From Tissierellaceae bacterium (GTDB taxonomy: Bacteria; Bacillota; Clostridia; Tissierellales; Tissierellaceae): a DNA stretch of 53,244 nt. Location of the stretch: assembly GCA_018434075.1 (NCBI GenBank), contig JAHDQA010000105.1, positions 1 to 53,244 of the forward strand, written 5' to 3'. Under the pieces are notes generated by a model. It was not told the origin of the DNA. It searched no databases and saw nothing but the letters and a program-made list of their open reading frames with translations. A program made the translations under genes and the position numbers. The first letter of the stretch is position 1; each line of letters begins with the position of its first letter. This document shows, one piece after another, positions 27,932-37,185 of this stretch.

Positions 27932-28728
27932 CAGTCGTCCTCCTTTCCAAGATAGGCAATTTGGACTTGTTCGTTTTCCTGTATTTCTTTTGGTGTGCCT
28001 ATTGCTAAAAGCTTCCCAAAATTTATGGCACAAATTCTATCGCATAATCCATTTACAAATTTCATGTCATGCTCAATCAATAGAATTGAGCAGTTTCTCT
28101 CATTTTTTATCTCTTTTATGATATTTACTAAAGACATGGTTTCAGAGTCATTTAAACCTGCAGCGGGCTCGTCTAGAATAATAAGTTTTGGATCTAGCAT
28201 CAATGCTCTAGCTAGCTCTATTTTCTTAAGCACGCCATAAGGCTGCCCAGCTACAAGCATGTCTTTTATAGATGATAGTCCAAAGTGATCAAGTATTTCC
28301 TCTGCTCTTTTTCTGATTCTGTTTTCTTCTTCTCTAGTCTTTTTAAGTCTGAAAAATTGATTAAATAGTGACGCTTTAAACTCAATATGTGCACCAACCA
28401 TTACATTCTCAACAACAGTAAGTTCCCTTATGAGCTCAATGTTTTGAAATGTCCTTACAAGACCTTTCCCAATTAACTCATGAGTTTTTTTCCCGACGAG
28501 GTTTTCAACTTCCCCCGTATTTGTTTTAAAGAAGATATTTCCCTCATCAGGCTTGTAGAATTGAGTTATACAATTGAAAACTGTAGTTTTTCCTGCTCCA
28601 TTAGGTCCGATAAGGCCAAATATTTCTCCATCATTGATGTCAAAAGATAAATTGTCAACTGCCTTTAACCCGCCAAATGCTATCGAGAGGTTTTCTACTT
28701 TTAATAATTTATTTGTCATATTATCCAT
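27931..28728 (-). CDS. livG: Liv-type ABC transporter ATPase LivG
   Basis: This 265-residue ATPase has Walker A GPNGAGKTTVFN, a Q-loop in VRTFQNIELIRELTV, a degenerate signature (YGVLKKIELARAL in place of LSxGxQ), Walker B LIILDEPAAGLND and an H-loop in LLIEHDMKFV. The ATPase pattern and the long insertion after the Q-loop are typical of LivG. The start overlaps the livM stop by eight bases, and an ATG nine bases further in is an alternative. Confidence 0.93.
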   Translation of the reverse strand: MDNMTNKLLKVENLSIAFGGLKAVDNLSFDINDGEIFGLIGPNGAGKTTVFNCITQFYKPDEGNIFFKTNTGEVENLVGKKTHELIGKGLVRTFQNIELIRELTVVENVMVGAHIEFKASLFNQFFRLKKTREEENRIRKRAEEILDHFGLSSIKDMLVAGQPYGVLKKIELARALMLDPKLIILDEPAAGLNDSETMSLVNIIKEIKNERNCSILLIEHDMKFVNGLCDRICAINFGKLLAIGTPKEIQENEQVQIAYLGKEDD

Positions 28729-29746
28729 TGATGTTCTCTCCTCTCTTAAATTGCTTATTGAAATTTCTCTGTATATCGTATCTCATGTTTATCAATCCAT
28801 TAGGATAGAATAAAATGACTAAAATAATCAACAACCCATTGAATATATAAGCTGCTCCATCTATGCTTCCAATTATAGGCAATCTCTTTAAAATTAAATC
28901 TGGCACTCCAAACACTATAAAAGCGCCGAGTATTGTCCCTGATATGCTCCTGACTCCGCCTATTACAATAACTGCTAGAATATTAAGTGAAAGCATCAAT
29001 ATCCACGCATTTGGATAAGTGTATTTTACAAAGTGCATATACAATACTCCACCTAATGCCGAAAACGCTACTGCGATTGCAAAAGACAACAATCTGTGTC
29101 TGTAAATGTTTATTCCCATAGCACTAGCTGCAGCCTCACTGCCTCTCATAGTAGATAGAGCCCTTCCAGTATGGCTGTTAACTAGATTGTGCATCATAAC
29201 CATGACAAGAACTAGAAAGAACACAATCAATATATAAGTGCCATTTCTATCTAATTGTAAAAATCCCAGAAGTTTAGGGTATTGAGCTTGTTTTCCAGAA
29301 AAACCATTTGTTACAAAATCAAATTCAACAAATACTTTTCTCAAGATTTCAGATATGGCAAGTGTAGCTATCGCTAAATAATATCCTTCTATTCTTAACG
29401 AAACCAGTCCTGTTAAAACACCAATCAGCATAGGAACGGCAACCGAAATTATTAAAGCCAGTTCAAATGGCAATCCCAAATCTGCTGTAATAAACGCTGT
29501 TAGGTAGGTCCCCATTCCCATAAATCCCGCTGTTCCAAGAGATATAAGGCCTGAATAACCCAACAGCAAATTCAACCCCAGAGCAACTATAGAATATATC
29601 AATATGCTTGCTACAGTTGTTAAAAGGGAATATTTGACTAAACCTAAGCTGACTAAAAGTGGCAATAATGAAAGAATGATCCCAAATAGTGCATATTGGC
29701 TGTAAGGTTTGTGTGTTTTATATAAGTCAGTTAATTTATTATTCAT
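28721..29746 (-). CDS. livM: Liv-type ABC transporter permease LivM
   Basis: This 341-residue membrane permease has about nine helices and the family motifs LNLLLGYSGLISLGTAGFMG near residue 65, GYYLAIATLAISEI and ILAVIVIGGVRSISGTILGA. The ATG at 29746 is six bases from GAGGTG, better than the GTG at 29755. It lies 11 bases after livH and overlaps livG. Confidence 0.93.
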   Translation of the reverse strand: MNNKLTDLYKTHKPYSQYALFGIILSLLPLLVSLGLVKYSLLTTVASILIYSIVALGLNLLLGYSGLISLGTAGFMGMGTYLTAFITADLGLPFELALIISVAVPMLIGVLTGLVSLRIEGYYLAIATLAISEILRKVFVEFDFVTNGFSGKQAQYPKLLGFLQLDRNGTYILIVFFLVLVMVMMHNLVNSHTGRALSTMRGSEAAASAMGINIYRHRLLSFAIAVAFSALGGVLYMHFVKYTYPNAWILMLSLNILAVIVIGGVRSISGTILGAFIVFGVPDLILKRLPIIGSIDGAAYIFNGLLIILVILFYPNGLINMRYDIQRNFNKQFKRGENING

Positions 29747-29757
29747 TCTTCTCACCT

Positions 29758-30630
29758 CTATACTTTCTTTATAACTTTCTTGCCAAATAAGCCAGTAGGT
29801 TTAAATAAAATTGTTATCAAAATCAACAAATACAAAATTGAATCGCTCCAGATGGATGAAACATAAAACGATATCAAATTGCTTGCAAAACCTATCAAGT
29901 AAGCTGCTATCACAGCTCCGTAAAAAGAAGTAAAACCACCTAATATACACGCCAACAATGCCGTGACTTGCACTGTGTCCATCATAGATAAATTAACACT
30001 GTTTGTTGGTGCGAGCATCAATGCGGACAATGTACCTAGCGCTGCTGCAATAGCCCATGAAGCTCTTGTAACAGATGCGGTTGGAATGCCCATCATTCTC
30101 GCCACAATATCGTTTGAGGCTGTAGCTCTAACCGAAAGTCCCCATTTAGTTTTTTGAAGGGCAAAAAACAAAATCCCCATCAAAACCAAACCAACTACTA
30201 TATTGAAAATGGCATTATATGATATGGTTGCTCCGAAAAAGCTGTAGGAACCGTAAACAAATCTCGGAAACTGTAGGGGGTCGGTTCCAAACAGCATTGG
30301 AGCTAAACCTAGAAATATCATAATAAGACCTAAAGTTATAATCTGCTTTGAGACAGGATTGACTTTTTGTGCTCTTGAAATTACAAAAAAGTCCACCAAC
30401 ACACCGAGTACTAATGCAAAAACCATTCCAACCAATGCCGCCAATATCGGCGATATTCCGGTTCTAATCAGTACAATTGTAGCTAGAAATGCACTAAACA
30501 TACTGATTGAACCTTGTGCAAAATTTGTTGTAACAGATGTTCTAAAGATGAGTATTATACCCAAAGCTGCTAGAGCGTATATTCCTCCTGTTTCTAAGCT
30601 GTTGAGCAATATTTGTACGAATATGTCCAC
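29758..30630 (-). CDS. livH: Liv-type ABC transporter permease LivH
   Basis: This 290-residue permease has about eight helices with LETGGIYALAALGIILIFRT at the N-terminus, MMGIPTASVTRASWAIAAAL in the EAA-like loop and ACILGGFTSFYGAVIAAYLIG near the C-terminus. GTG start after GAGGTGA. It begins only 14 bases after the alpha/beta hydrolase gene at 30645, which places the whole transporter in the catabolic operon. Confidence 0.93.
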   Translation of the reverse strand: MDIFVQILLNSLETGGIYALAALGIILIFRTSVTTNFAQGSISMFSAFLATIVLIRTGISPILAALVGMVFALVLGVLVDFFVISRAQKVNPVSKQIITLGLIMIFLGLAPMLFGTDPLQFPRFVYGSYSFFGATISYNAIFNIVVGLVLMGILFFALQKTKWGLSVRATASNDIVARMMGIPTASVTRASWAIAAALGTLSALMLAPTNSVNLSMMDTVQVTALLACILGGFTSFYGAVIAAYLIGFASNLISFYVSSIWSDSILYLLILITILFKPTGLFGKKVIKKV

Positions 30631-30644
30631 TAATTCTCACCTCT

Positions 30645-31463
30645 TCAAACTATTTTTATTACTTCGCTAGCTGTACTTATAAATCCAAGTACATTGGAAG
30701 CAAATTCTTCTGGTTTTTCATACATACTAGCATGCCCACTTTCCTTTATCATCACCCATTTTGAATTTGCTATTTTTTCATGTATTAGCTTTTGATACCT
30801 TACTGGCGTTGTGATGTCGTATTCTGCACTAATAATTAGCGTAGGCACTTTTATCTTTTCTATTTCCTCTCTTATATCTAGATTCTCTGCACTGTCAACA
30901 AGTCTGGTGTAGGCTTCATACCAAGCTTCGTCAAATACAGATACAAACAAATCCTCTCTTTTTTTGAGCCATTCAATATTTTCTTCATAGAACTCAACCG
31001 AATAAATAAATGGCATAGTAGCTTTAAAGAATGCTCTACCATCATGATTTTTCGCAGCGTAATTCCAGCATTTTCCTACATCTCTAAGTAGTTGTGTCGT
31101 ATAGCTTGTCGTATTTGCCAATATCAATGACGATAAATTCTCTTGATATTTTAAAGCAAAATTTAAAGCAACTTCTCCCCCATAAGACACTCCCACCAGA
31201 TGAATTTTATCTATTTTTAATTCATCAATTACTCCTTTTACGATATCACTCTGCAATTTTTGATCATATGGTTTATCTGATTTCTGTGACTTACCTTGAT
31301 CTAAAAAATCAATTAGTACCAATCTGTTATTTCTACTAAACACATCTATGAAGCTATTCCAACTGGAGGTTGACATCATGATTCCATTTAAAAGAACTAT
31401 TGTCTCCCCTTTCCCATAGACCTCATAATATATTTCGTATCCTTTTATCTTTGTACTTGGCAT
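30645..31463 (-). CDS. Alpha/beta hydrolase (second of the cluster)
   Basis: This 272-residue alpha/beta-fold hydrolase has the nucleophile elbow VGVSYGGEVAL (Ser near residue 95), the oxyanion loop LNGIMMSTSSW, an acid in SAEYDITTP and the C-terminal His in ESGHASMYEKPEEF. This matches the MenH/hydrolytic C-C or ester-cleaving group rather than lipases. It lies between the CoA-transferase gene and livH. The substrate is unknown; a thioester, lactone or 1,3-diketone cleavage would fit the neighbours. Confidence 0.88.
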   Translation of the reverse strand: MPSTKIKGYEIYYEVYGKGETIVLLNGIMMSTSSWNSFIDVFSRNNRLVLIDFLDQGKSQKSDKPYDQKLQSDIVKGVIDELKIDKIHLVGVSYGGEVALNFALKYQENLSSLILANTTSYTTQLLRDVGKCWNYAAKNHDGRAFFKATMPFIYSVEFYEENIEWLKKREDLFVSVFDEAWYEAYTRLVDSAENLDIREEIEKIKVPTLIISAEYDITTPVRYQKLIHEKIANSKWVMIKESGHASMYEKPEEFASNVLGFISTASEVIKIV

Positions 31464-31478
31464 GATTAGCCTCCTTCT

Positions 31479-32798
31479 CTACCAAATCATAAATTCGTCT
31501 GCTTGTCTTTGTAGTTCTTCTCTAAAATCAGGATGAGCAATATTTATCAAAGCTTTTACTCTCTCTCTAATTGATGTTCCTCTTAGCGAAGCTACACCAT
31601 ACTCTGTGACTACATAATCCACATCATTTCTCGAAAGTGAAACTGCAGCGCCTTTAGTTAATGCTGGAACAATCTTAGAAATGGTCTTCCTTTCATCTGA
31701 ACCATCAACTCTTACATTAGCAGTTGAATAAAGTGCTATGATGGATTTCCCACCTACTGAGTTTTGCGCACCAATCGCTGTGTCAGCCTGTCCACCAGTA
31801 CCACTAAACTGCACATGTCCTATTGATTCGGATGCACATTGCCCAGTTAAATCTATCTCTATCGTGGTGTTTATCGAAACCATCTTGTAGTTTTGACCAA
31901 TTATATATGGGTCATTAACCCATGAGCCTCTCATTACATTTACACCAGGATTATCATCAACAAAGTCATATAGTTTTTTACTACCTAGTACGAAAGTTGT
32001 AACCATCTTCCCTGGCATTAAAGTCTTGTATCTACCAGTGATTACTCCTGCATTGTATAAATCAACCATTCCATCAGTAAGCATCTCCGTGTGTATTCCG
32101 AGGTCTTTTTTATGCATAAGTTCTTTAGCTACGGCATTTGGAATCCCGCCAATTCCTAATTGGATGGTAGATCCATCATCAATAAGATCTGCAATATATC
32201 TTCCGATGATCGTATCCTTCTCTGAAGGTTCTACTATTTCTAGTTCGGGAACAGGATAATTTGCTTCTATGACATAATCTATGTCATTAATGTGGATTAC
32301 TGAATCTCCAAAAGTCCTTGGCATGTTTGGATTTATCTCGATTATCACTATATCGGACGCATCAATCATTTCCCTCTCATAAGTTGTGCTTAAAGAAAGT
32401 GATACATAGCCGTGTTTGTCCATTGGTGCACCTGTGCCTAAAAATATATTGGGTTTTCTATGAAATATTCTCTTTTTTGCAGCTAAGTGTAAATGATTTG
32501 GTATAAAAGAAACATTTCCATTTTTATGGGCTCTTCTGGTTGCAGGTGTAAAAAACCATCCATCCATTTGAAAGCTTTCTTTGTATTTTGGATTCATGAA
32601 ATATTCATAATCCCCTAAAGGCAAACACGTGGAAACATTTACATTTTTTACTCTATCCGCTATTGTATGAAGATTTGATAAAAACTCTCTAGGCTCAGCA
32701 GCCGCTAATGCAGAAACTAAATTATAATCTGATTTTACAAGACTTAAAGCTTCTTCTAATGATAATAATTTACTCTTATATATCTTCTCCAAATCCAT
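31479..32798 (-). CDS. Family-I CoA-transferase / acetyl-CoA hydrolase family
   Basis: This 439-residue enzyme of the acetyl-CoA hydrolase/4-hydroxybutyrate CoA-transferase family moves CoA between carboxylic acids through a glutamyl-CoA intermediate. Visible motifs are LGIGGIPNAVAKEL, GIHTEMLTDGMVDL (containing the expected catalytic Glu) and VQFSGTGGQADTAIGAQ. The last part (VDYVVTEYGVASLRGTSIRERV, then IAHPDFREEL) is the family C-terminus. The ATG at 32798 follows GGAGG at seven bases; an upstream start inside the KAS III-like gene is unlikely. It probably activates the imported acid or recovers acetyl-CoA equivalents. Confidence 0.9.
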   Translation of the reverse strand: MDLEKIYKSKLLSLEEALSLVKSDYNLVSALAAAEPREFLSNLHTIADRVKNVNVSTCLPLGDYEYFMNPKYKESFQMDGWFFTPATRRAHKNGNVSFIPNHLHLAAKKRIFHRKPNIFLGTGAPMDKHGYVSLSLSTTYEREMIDASDIVIIEINPNMPRTFGDSVIHINDIDYVIEANYPVPELEIVEPSEKDTIIGRYIADLIDDGSTIQLGIGGIPNAVAKELMHKKDLGIHTEMLTDGMVDLYNAGVITGRYKTLMPGKMVTTFVLGSKKLYDFVDDNPGVNVMRGSWVNDPYIIGQNYKMVSINTTIEIDLTGQCASESIGHVQFSGTGGQADTAIGAQNSVGGKSIIALYSTANVRVDGSDERKTISKIVPALTKGAAVSLSRNDVDYVVTEYGVASLRGTSIRERVKALINIAHPDFREELQRQADEFMIW

Positions 32799-32800
32799 GT

Positions 32801-33838
32801 CTAGTCCTCCCATTTTCCCCATTTAATTACGTTTGCTGCCCACGCATAACCTATTCCAGCTGCTATCATTGAAATAACAGTGCCTTCCTTTATCTTCCCT
32901 TGTTCCAAACCAAGTTGAAGTGATAGTATTTGGTCTATCTGACCAATGTGGCCATAGTGAGAAAGATAATTAGTTTGATCTTCTGTAAGCCCTAGGTGTT
33001 CAAGCATAGCTTTATGCTGTGAGTATTTAAAGTGTAGTACGGCAAGATAACCTAATTCTTCTTTACTTATGTTGGATTTTTCAAATGCTCTATCTATGCA
33101 ATGATACCAATTTTTTAATGACACTTCATTCAATCTATCTTTCATGTGTTTTGCATCGAATAACCTAAGTGATTTATATGCAATATCTACATTTTCTTTT
33201 GTTATTGGCTTTTCTATGCCCCCAAACTCAACCCCTGCATCTCTTGCCATTGAACCATCTGTTACTATATGAGTGCCCAATAAGACGTTTCTATTTAAAT
33301 TTTTCTTTAGTATAATAGCTCCACCACCAGCAGCTAAGTTGTACATCATAGACATATCTTTATCTGTATAATCAACAAAATCACCGTTTCTGTATCCGCC
33401 AACTATCATAACTGTATTTATTTCATCATCAGCAATCATCATGTCTTTAGCTATTTTCATCGCAGAAACTGTAGAACAGCATCTTTGTTGAACATCAATT
33501 GCCCAAGCATTATCTGCCCCTATCTTTTCTTGAATGTATATCCCAGATGTTGTCAAAGGATATTCCTTCCATTCTTCCCCAATGCAAAGAATTAAGTCGA
33601 TTTCTTTTGGATCTAGACCAGTCCTTTCTAAAGCATCTAAAGCTGCTTTAACTCCCATCTCTTGAGTTCCATCTCCGTCACCTGGTATAGGTTTTTCAAT
33701 AATGCCTAGTTTTTCAATTATTGCTTGTTCTGTCCACAAGCCATTTGTGGCCTCTGATATTTCTTTTGCTGTCATTCTGTTTTTAGGAATGTATATTCCT
33801 GTTCCTAAAATACCAACATTTGTATTCAAATTTGCCAC
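32801..33838 (-). CDS. KAS III-like thiolase-superfamily enzyme
   Basis: This 345-residue enzyme resembles beta-ketoacyl-ACP synthase III (FabH). The N-terminus is VGILGTGIYIPKNRMTAKEI, and the nucleophile is Cys120 in IDVQQRCCSTVSAMK. A His (His269, VLHFKYSQH) sits where FabH has its active His, but the FabH Asn in the YGN motif is His here (YGHIGQID, His297). There are no acyl-carrier or fatty-acid genes nearby. The neighbours (CoA-transferase, two hydrolases, importer) suggest a catabolic role, such as CoA-dependent cleavage or condensation of a beta-keto acid. GTG start after GGAGGG. Confidence 0.85.
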   Translation of the reverse strand: MANLNTNVGILGTGIYIPKNRMTAKEISEATNGLWTEQAIIEKLGIIEKPIPGDGDGTQEMGVKAALDALERTGLDPKEIDLILCIGEEWKEYPLTTSGIYIQEKIGADNAWAIDVQQRCCSTVSAMKIAKDMMIADDEINTVMIVGGYRNGDFVDYTDKDMSMMYNLAAGGGAIILKKNLNRNVLLGTHIVTDGSMARDAGVEFGGIEKPITKENVDIAYKSLRLFDAKHMKDRLNEVSLKNWYHCIDRAFEKSNISKEELGYLAVLHFKYSQHKAMLEHLGLTEDQTNYLSHYGHIGQIDQILSLQLGLEQGKIKEGTVISMIAAGIGYAWAANVIKWGKWED

Positions 33839-33851
33839 TTATAACCCTCCT

Positions 33852-34733
33852 TTATGCCAAAAATTCTAATGTTACTTTCATAAATCTGTCTAAATCATCT
33901 TCCATCGGTGCGTGCCCACCGTTAGGCAACAATTCTAATTTCGCATTATCTCCTATTGCAGCGGCCATTTCAATTCCCATTTCCTTTGGTACTACTATAT
34001 CGTTTTCTCCTTGCATAACTAAAACAGGTTGAGTGATTTTGTCAACTTCTCCGGTTCCTTGTTCTGCACCATTGTGTTCATGAGAAATGTTAAAATGAAC
34101 TAGAGAATAATCTATGTCAACTAAATTTCTTTGCATCAAAATCTCATCTAGATATCTTTGATATCTTTCTTCATCAGGTTTTTTAAAGGTATATATGGTA
34201 TTATCCCAAACAAATTTGATGAAGTCTTTATTTTTATCTTCATAAGCCTTTAATATAGGCAGTACTTGAACTGGATCATTTTCAATTTCTTCTTTGGTAG
34301 TCAAAAACTGTCCCAAAATCGGTTGGTTGTTTTCATCTTTTTTAAATATTGGATAACCCTTAATTCCAACAGATTCTACCAACACTATCTTTTCAACCAT
34401 TTCTGGATAGTCAATTGCAAAATACATTGCTACTCCACCACCAGTTGACCAAGCAACTATAGAGAATTTATCTAGTTTCAACGCATCACAAAATAACTTT
34501 ATATCATTAGATAGATCTCTTAATGAGTTAAATCTATTGTTGTAGCTTGATGCCCCAAAACCTCTCATGTCCATAGCATAAGCAGTATAATCATCAGGTA
34601 GTCTTTCCACAACAGTATCCCAATGCATTGATGATGACATATTACCATGGATGAGTAGTAAAACCTTTTCCCCATTTCCATGCTTTCTATAAGCTAAAGT
34701 TTCTCCATTTGGTAATTCAATCTTTTTTAACAT
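33852..34733 (-). CDS. Alpha/beta hydrolase (first of the cluster)
   Basis: This 293-residue alpha/beta hydrolase is the first gene of the sigma-54 operon. The oxyanion loop is LLIHGNMSSSMHW, the nucleophile elbow is VAWSTGGGVAMYF (Ser near residue 95), the acid is in QGENDIVVP and the His in NGGHAPMEDDLDRF. It differs clearly from the second hydrolase (30645-31463), so the two probably act on different steps. There is no signal peptide, so it acts in the cytoplasm. Confidence 0.88.
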   Translation of the reverse strand: MLKKIELPNGETLAYRKHGNGEKVLLLIHGNMSSSMHWDTVVERLPDDYTAYAMDMRGFGASSYNNRFNSLRDLSNDIKLFCDALKLDKFSIVAWSTGGGVAMYFAIDYPEMVEKIVLVESVGIKGYPIFKKDENNQPILGQFLTTKEEIENDPVQVLPILKAYEDKNKDFIKFVWDNTIYTFKKPDEERYQRYLDEILMQRNLVDIDYSLVHFNISHEHNGAEQGTGEVDKITQPVLVMQGENDIVVPKEMGIEMAAAIGDNAKLELLPNGGHAPMEDDLDRFMKVTLEFLA

Positions 34734-34757
34734 GATATCCCTCCTAAATTTTAATTA

Positions 34758-34774
34758 TGCAATTAATGTGCCAA
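34758..34774 (-). promoter_or_regulatory. Sigma-54 promoter of the catabolic/liv operon
   Basis: The minus strand reads TTGGCAC-N5-TTGCA, a full match to the -24/-12 consensus TGGCAC-N5-TTGC. It lies 25 bases before the first hydrolase gene and directly after the sensor gene stop. Transcription would start near 34747. Confidence 0.9.
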
Positions 34775-34781
34775 CTTTATA

Positions 34782-35492
34782 TTAAATTATATTTTTTACT
34801 TGTTCTTTGAGCTTTGATATCCTTTTAGAAATTATCTCAGTTGTGTTTGCAATATATCTAGTAGAATCCAATTGGTAGCTTGAAATTGTTTTGAAATCAT
34901 TGGATAGTTTCCTTATCTCTTCAATGTCAAACCCCAGTCCTACATTTAGATCATCAATATCCATCTGATTTTTATAAGTGTCTAGTTTTTCATATATATT
35001 TAATAATCTCAAATGAGAATCCAATAATTCTAATTTCTTGTTATAATGTTCTATTATTGTTAAATATCTTTGATTTAGTTTTTCTAGATCATTGGCATTA
35101 TTTAGCACTTGACTAGATAAATTCCTAAAATTTTCAAACGAATCAAATATATTATCTACAAGAGCATTTAACATCTCATTATGTTTGTAGTTTTGAGAAA
35201 AGGATATTGCCCCTATTATTTCACCATTTTCATCTCTAATTGGAATTGCAACTGCATAGTAAGTTAGTCTTCCATTATCAAAATCTACTTTTCTCTCGAT
35301 CTTTTCGCCAATTTTTATGCATTCATAAGCACATGTGTTTTGTATATGGCTATCTCCTGATTTTAATTTATGGTCAAGATCAATCGCAGGAATATACAGA
35401 AGGCATTTCTCTAAATCACAAATTGAGATAGCAACCTTTTTATTTGTCAATTCACTATATATGGGTGCAGTATTTATTAAGCAATTTAGCAC
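34782..35492 (-). CDS. Stand-alone sensor-domain protein (MCP-type cytoplasmic sensor)
   Basis: This protein of about 237 residues has a PAS/Cache-like N-terminal domain (APIYSELTNKKVAISICD, then YAVAIPIRDENGEIIGAISF) and a long C-terminal coiled coil (about 120-235) ending in a HAMP/MCP-like helix (SNDFKTISSYQLDSTRYIAN), but no MCP signalling tip and no kinase. The N-terminal domain resembles the cytoplasmic sensors of some soluble chemoreceptors. The start is uncertain: the first in-frame TTG (35543) lies inside the sigma-54 promoter, an ACG at 35498 is ideally spaced from AGGAGG, and the GTG at 35492 is the nearest standard start. It may sense the pathway substrate or tune the activator. 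Confidence 0.68.
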   Translation of the reverse strand: MLNCLINTAPIYSELTNKKVAISICDLEKCLLYIPAIDLDHKLKSGDSHIQNTCAYECIKIGEKIERKVDFDNGRLTYYAVAIPIRDENGEIIGAISFSQNYKHNEMLNALVDNIFDSFENFRNLSSQVLNNANDLEKLNQRYLTIIEHYNKKLELLDSHLRLLNIYEKLDTYKNQMDIDDLNVGLGFDIEEIRKLSNDFKTISSYQLDSTRYIANTTEIISKRISKLKEQVKNII

Positions 35493-35526
35493 ATCCGTAA
35501 TATCACCTCCTGTTTCACTTATATTA

Positions 35527-35543
35527 TGCAACTTCCATGCCAA
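35527..35543 (-). promoter_or_regulatory. Sigma-54 promoter of the sensor gene
   Basis: The minus strand reads TTGGCAT-N5-TTGCA, one mismatch from the -24 consensus and exact at -12. The predicted transcript would start near 35515 and leaves room for only a short leader before AGGAGG. The sensor transcript could also run into the catabolic operon, because no terminator separates them. Confidence 0.82.
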
Positions 35544-35600
35544 TCAAAATTCAATTTAGAAGTACTATCACTATTAGAAAAATAGAAATATTCTAAATAA

Positions 35601-35646
35601 AAAAAATGTACTATATTTGGACATGTCCAAATATAGTACATTTTTT
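35601..35646. terminator. Perfect 46-bp palindrome after the activator gene
   Basis: Two 23-base arms with no spacer are centred on TTTGGACATGTCCAAA and end in A/T-runs. It overlaps the activator stop codon and would form a very strong terminator hairpin on the minus strand. It also lies about 60-100 bases upstream of the sensor gene sigma-54 promoter, where enhancer sites usually sit. Confidence 0.85.
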
Positions 35647-37105
35647 ATTCTAAGCCGTATTTTTCTATTTTTGAATATAAGTTAGTTCTGCTGATGTTTA
35701 ATATCTTAGCTGTCTTTAATTTATTTCCATTCGTATACTCTAGGCAGCTTTTTATAGCTTCTCTTTCAGTTTGTTCTAATAAATTTTGCAAAGAATCAAT
35801 CGAATTAGGATCAATTTTCCTTTTGTTTTGCGTAATATAAAGTGGTAAATGTATAGGCAATATAGTATCAGTTTCTGTCAAATTTATTGCTCTCTCTAAG
35901 ACATTTTCTAACTCTCTAACATTTCCAGGCCAGCTGTAAGTTTTCAATAGTTCCAAAGCTTTTTTTGATATTTTGGGCACATATATGCCTAATTGGTTTG
36001 AAAGCTTCTCCATTAATTTCGCAGTAAGCTCTTCAATGTCTTCAACGCGCTCTCTCAATGGTGGTATCTCAATAGTCATTACATTTAGCCTGTAATAAAG
36101 GTCTTCCCTAAATTTCCCTTCTGAGATAAGCTTCTGCAAGTCTTTATTTGTGGCGGCGATTACTCTTAAATCAATCTTTACTGTTCTATTTCCACCTACT
36201 CTTTCAAATTCTCTCTCTTGCAGTACTCTTAAAAGTTTTGCCTGCATTTTTAAAGGCATATCGCCAATTTCATCTAAAAATATGCTCCCGCCATTTGCAA
36301 GCTCAAATTTGCCGATCTTGCCACCTTTTTTTGCCCCAGTAAATGCTCCTTCTTCGTATCCAAAGAGCTCAGACTCCAGCAATTCGCTTGGAATTGCAGC
36401 GCAATTTACTTTTACAAAAGGCATGTGGCTTCTTGCGCTGTCGTTGTGTATAGCATGGGCAAAGAGCTCTTTTCCTGTGCCGCTCTCTCCCAGTATAAGC
36501 ACATTTGAAATCGACTGGGCAGCTCTTTTGGCTATGAATTTTGTTTGGCTCATCTTCTCGCTATTGCCTATTATAGTGTCCCATGAGTATTTTGCCCCAT
36601 ATACCTCTTTAAGTTGATTCTTGTACAAATGCACTTCAGTTTCCAACAACTTATTCTTTTCTATAATGTCCTTGAATTGCTCCAAATCTTCGAACAATAC
36701 CATGCCAACGGCATATTTTACTTCTCCTTGTTCATCTAAAACTACTATTCTATGAACTATGGCAGTCCTGCCATTCCCAAATTTATGTTTCCATGCAATC
36801 TCAGATTTTTTACTCTTAAGCACAAATGGGAATCTAGTATTCTTGTCGATTTCAGCAACTGGTTTCCCAATGATGTAGTCCTTTGAAAATCCCAAAAAAT
36901 CAGCAAATACTTGATTTATCATCCTGACTTTAGAATCTTTGTCAATCAAAATTAAAGGAACTGGCAAAGGATCAAATATTTTGTGTAGCATATCGACAAG
37001 ATATTCGGTCAATACGGTGTCATGATCTATTTCTACTAAACTGTCCAATTTTTGAACACTTTCTGTATTTTTAGTGCTAATTCCTCCATTATTAAATGAA
37101 GCCAT
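35645..37105 (-). CDS. PAS-AAA+-Fis sigma-54-dependent activator
   Basis: This 486-residue enhancer-binding protein has an N-terminal PAS domain (about 40-145: [23 protein letters not shown]). The AAA+ domain has Walker A GESGTGKE (206-213), the sigma-54 contact loop GAFTGA (253-258) and Walker B FLDEI (276-280). A Fis-type HTH follows (about 450-486: [21 protein letters not shown]). It has no receiver domain, so it is controlled by PAS ligand or partner, not by phosphorylation. It sits among three sigma-54 promoters and is the natural activator of all three. GGAGG ribosome site. Confidence 0.93.
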   Translation of the reverse strand: MASFNNGGISTKNTESVQKLDSLVEIDHDTVLTEYLVDMLHKIFDPLPVPLILIDKDSKVRMINQVFADFLGFSKDYIIGKPVAEIDKNTRFPFVLKSKKSEIAWKHKFGNGRTAIVHRIVVLDEQGEVKYAVGMVLFEDLEQFKDIIEKNKLLETEVHLYKNQLKEVYGAKYSWDTIIGNSEKMSQTKFIAKRAAQSISNVLILGESGTGKELFAHAIHNDSARSHMPFVKVNCAAIPSELLESELFGYEEGAFTGAKKGGKIGKFELANGGSIFLDEIGDMPLKMQAKLLRVLQEREFERVGGNRTVKIDLRVIAATNKDLQKLISEGKFREDLYYRLNVMTIEIPPLRERVEDIEELTAKLMEKLSNQLGIYVPKISKKALELLKTYSWPGNVRELENVLERAINLTETDTILPIHLPLYITQNKRKIDPNSIDSLQNLLEQTEREAIKSCLEYTNGNKLKTAKILNISRTNLYSKIEKYGLE

Positions 37106-37153
37106 TGTTACTCCTCCAAAAATGAATTTGTATTTATATTAGCACATAAGTAT

Positions 37154-37185
37154 AAAAAAAGAAAGCTGATGAAAATCATCAGCTT
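37154..37185 (-). terminator. Terminator of the dehydrogenase gene
   Basis: A 10-bp stem (AAGCTGATGA and complement) with a three-base loop begins at the dehydrogenase stop codon and is followed by a T-rich run on the minus strand. It isolates the dehydrogenase unit from the activator gene. Confidence 0.85.

Noticed and set aside
27932..28033. N-terminal extension of livF into livG
   Set aside because: The extension has no ATPase-family similarity, and the ATG at 27931 has an ideal ribosome site and one-base overlap with the livG stop.
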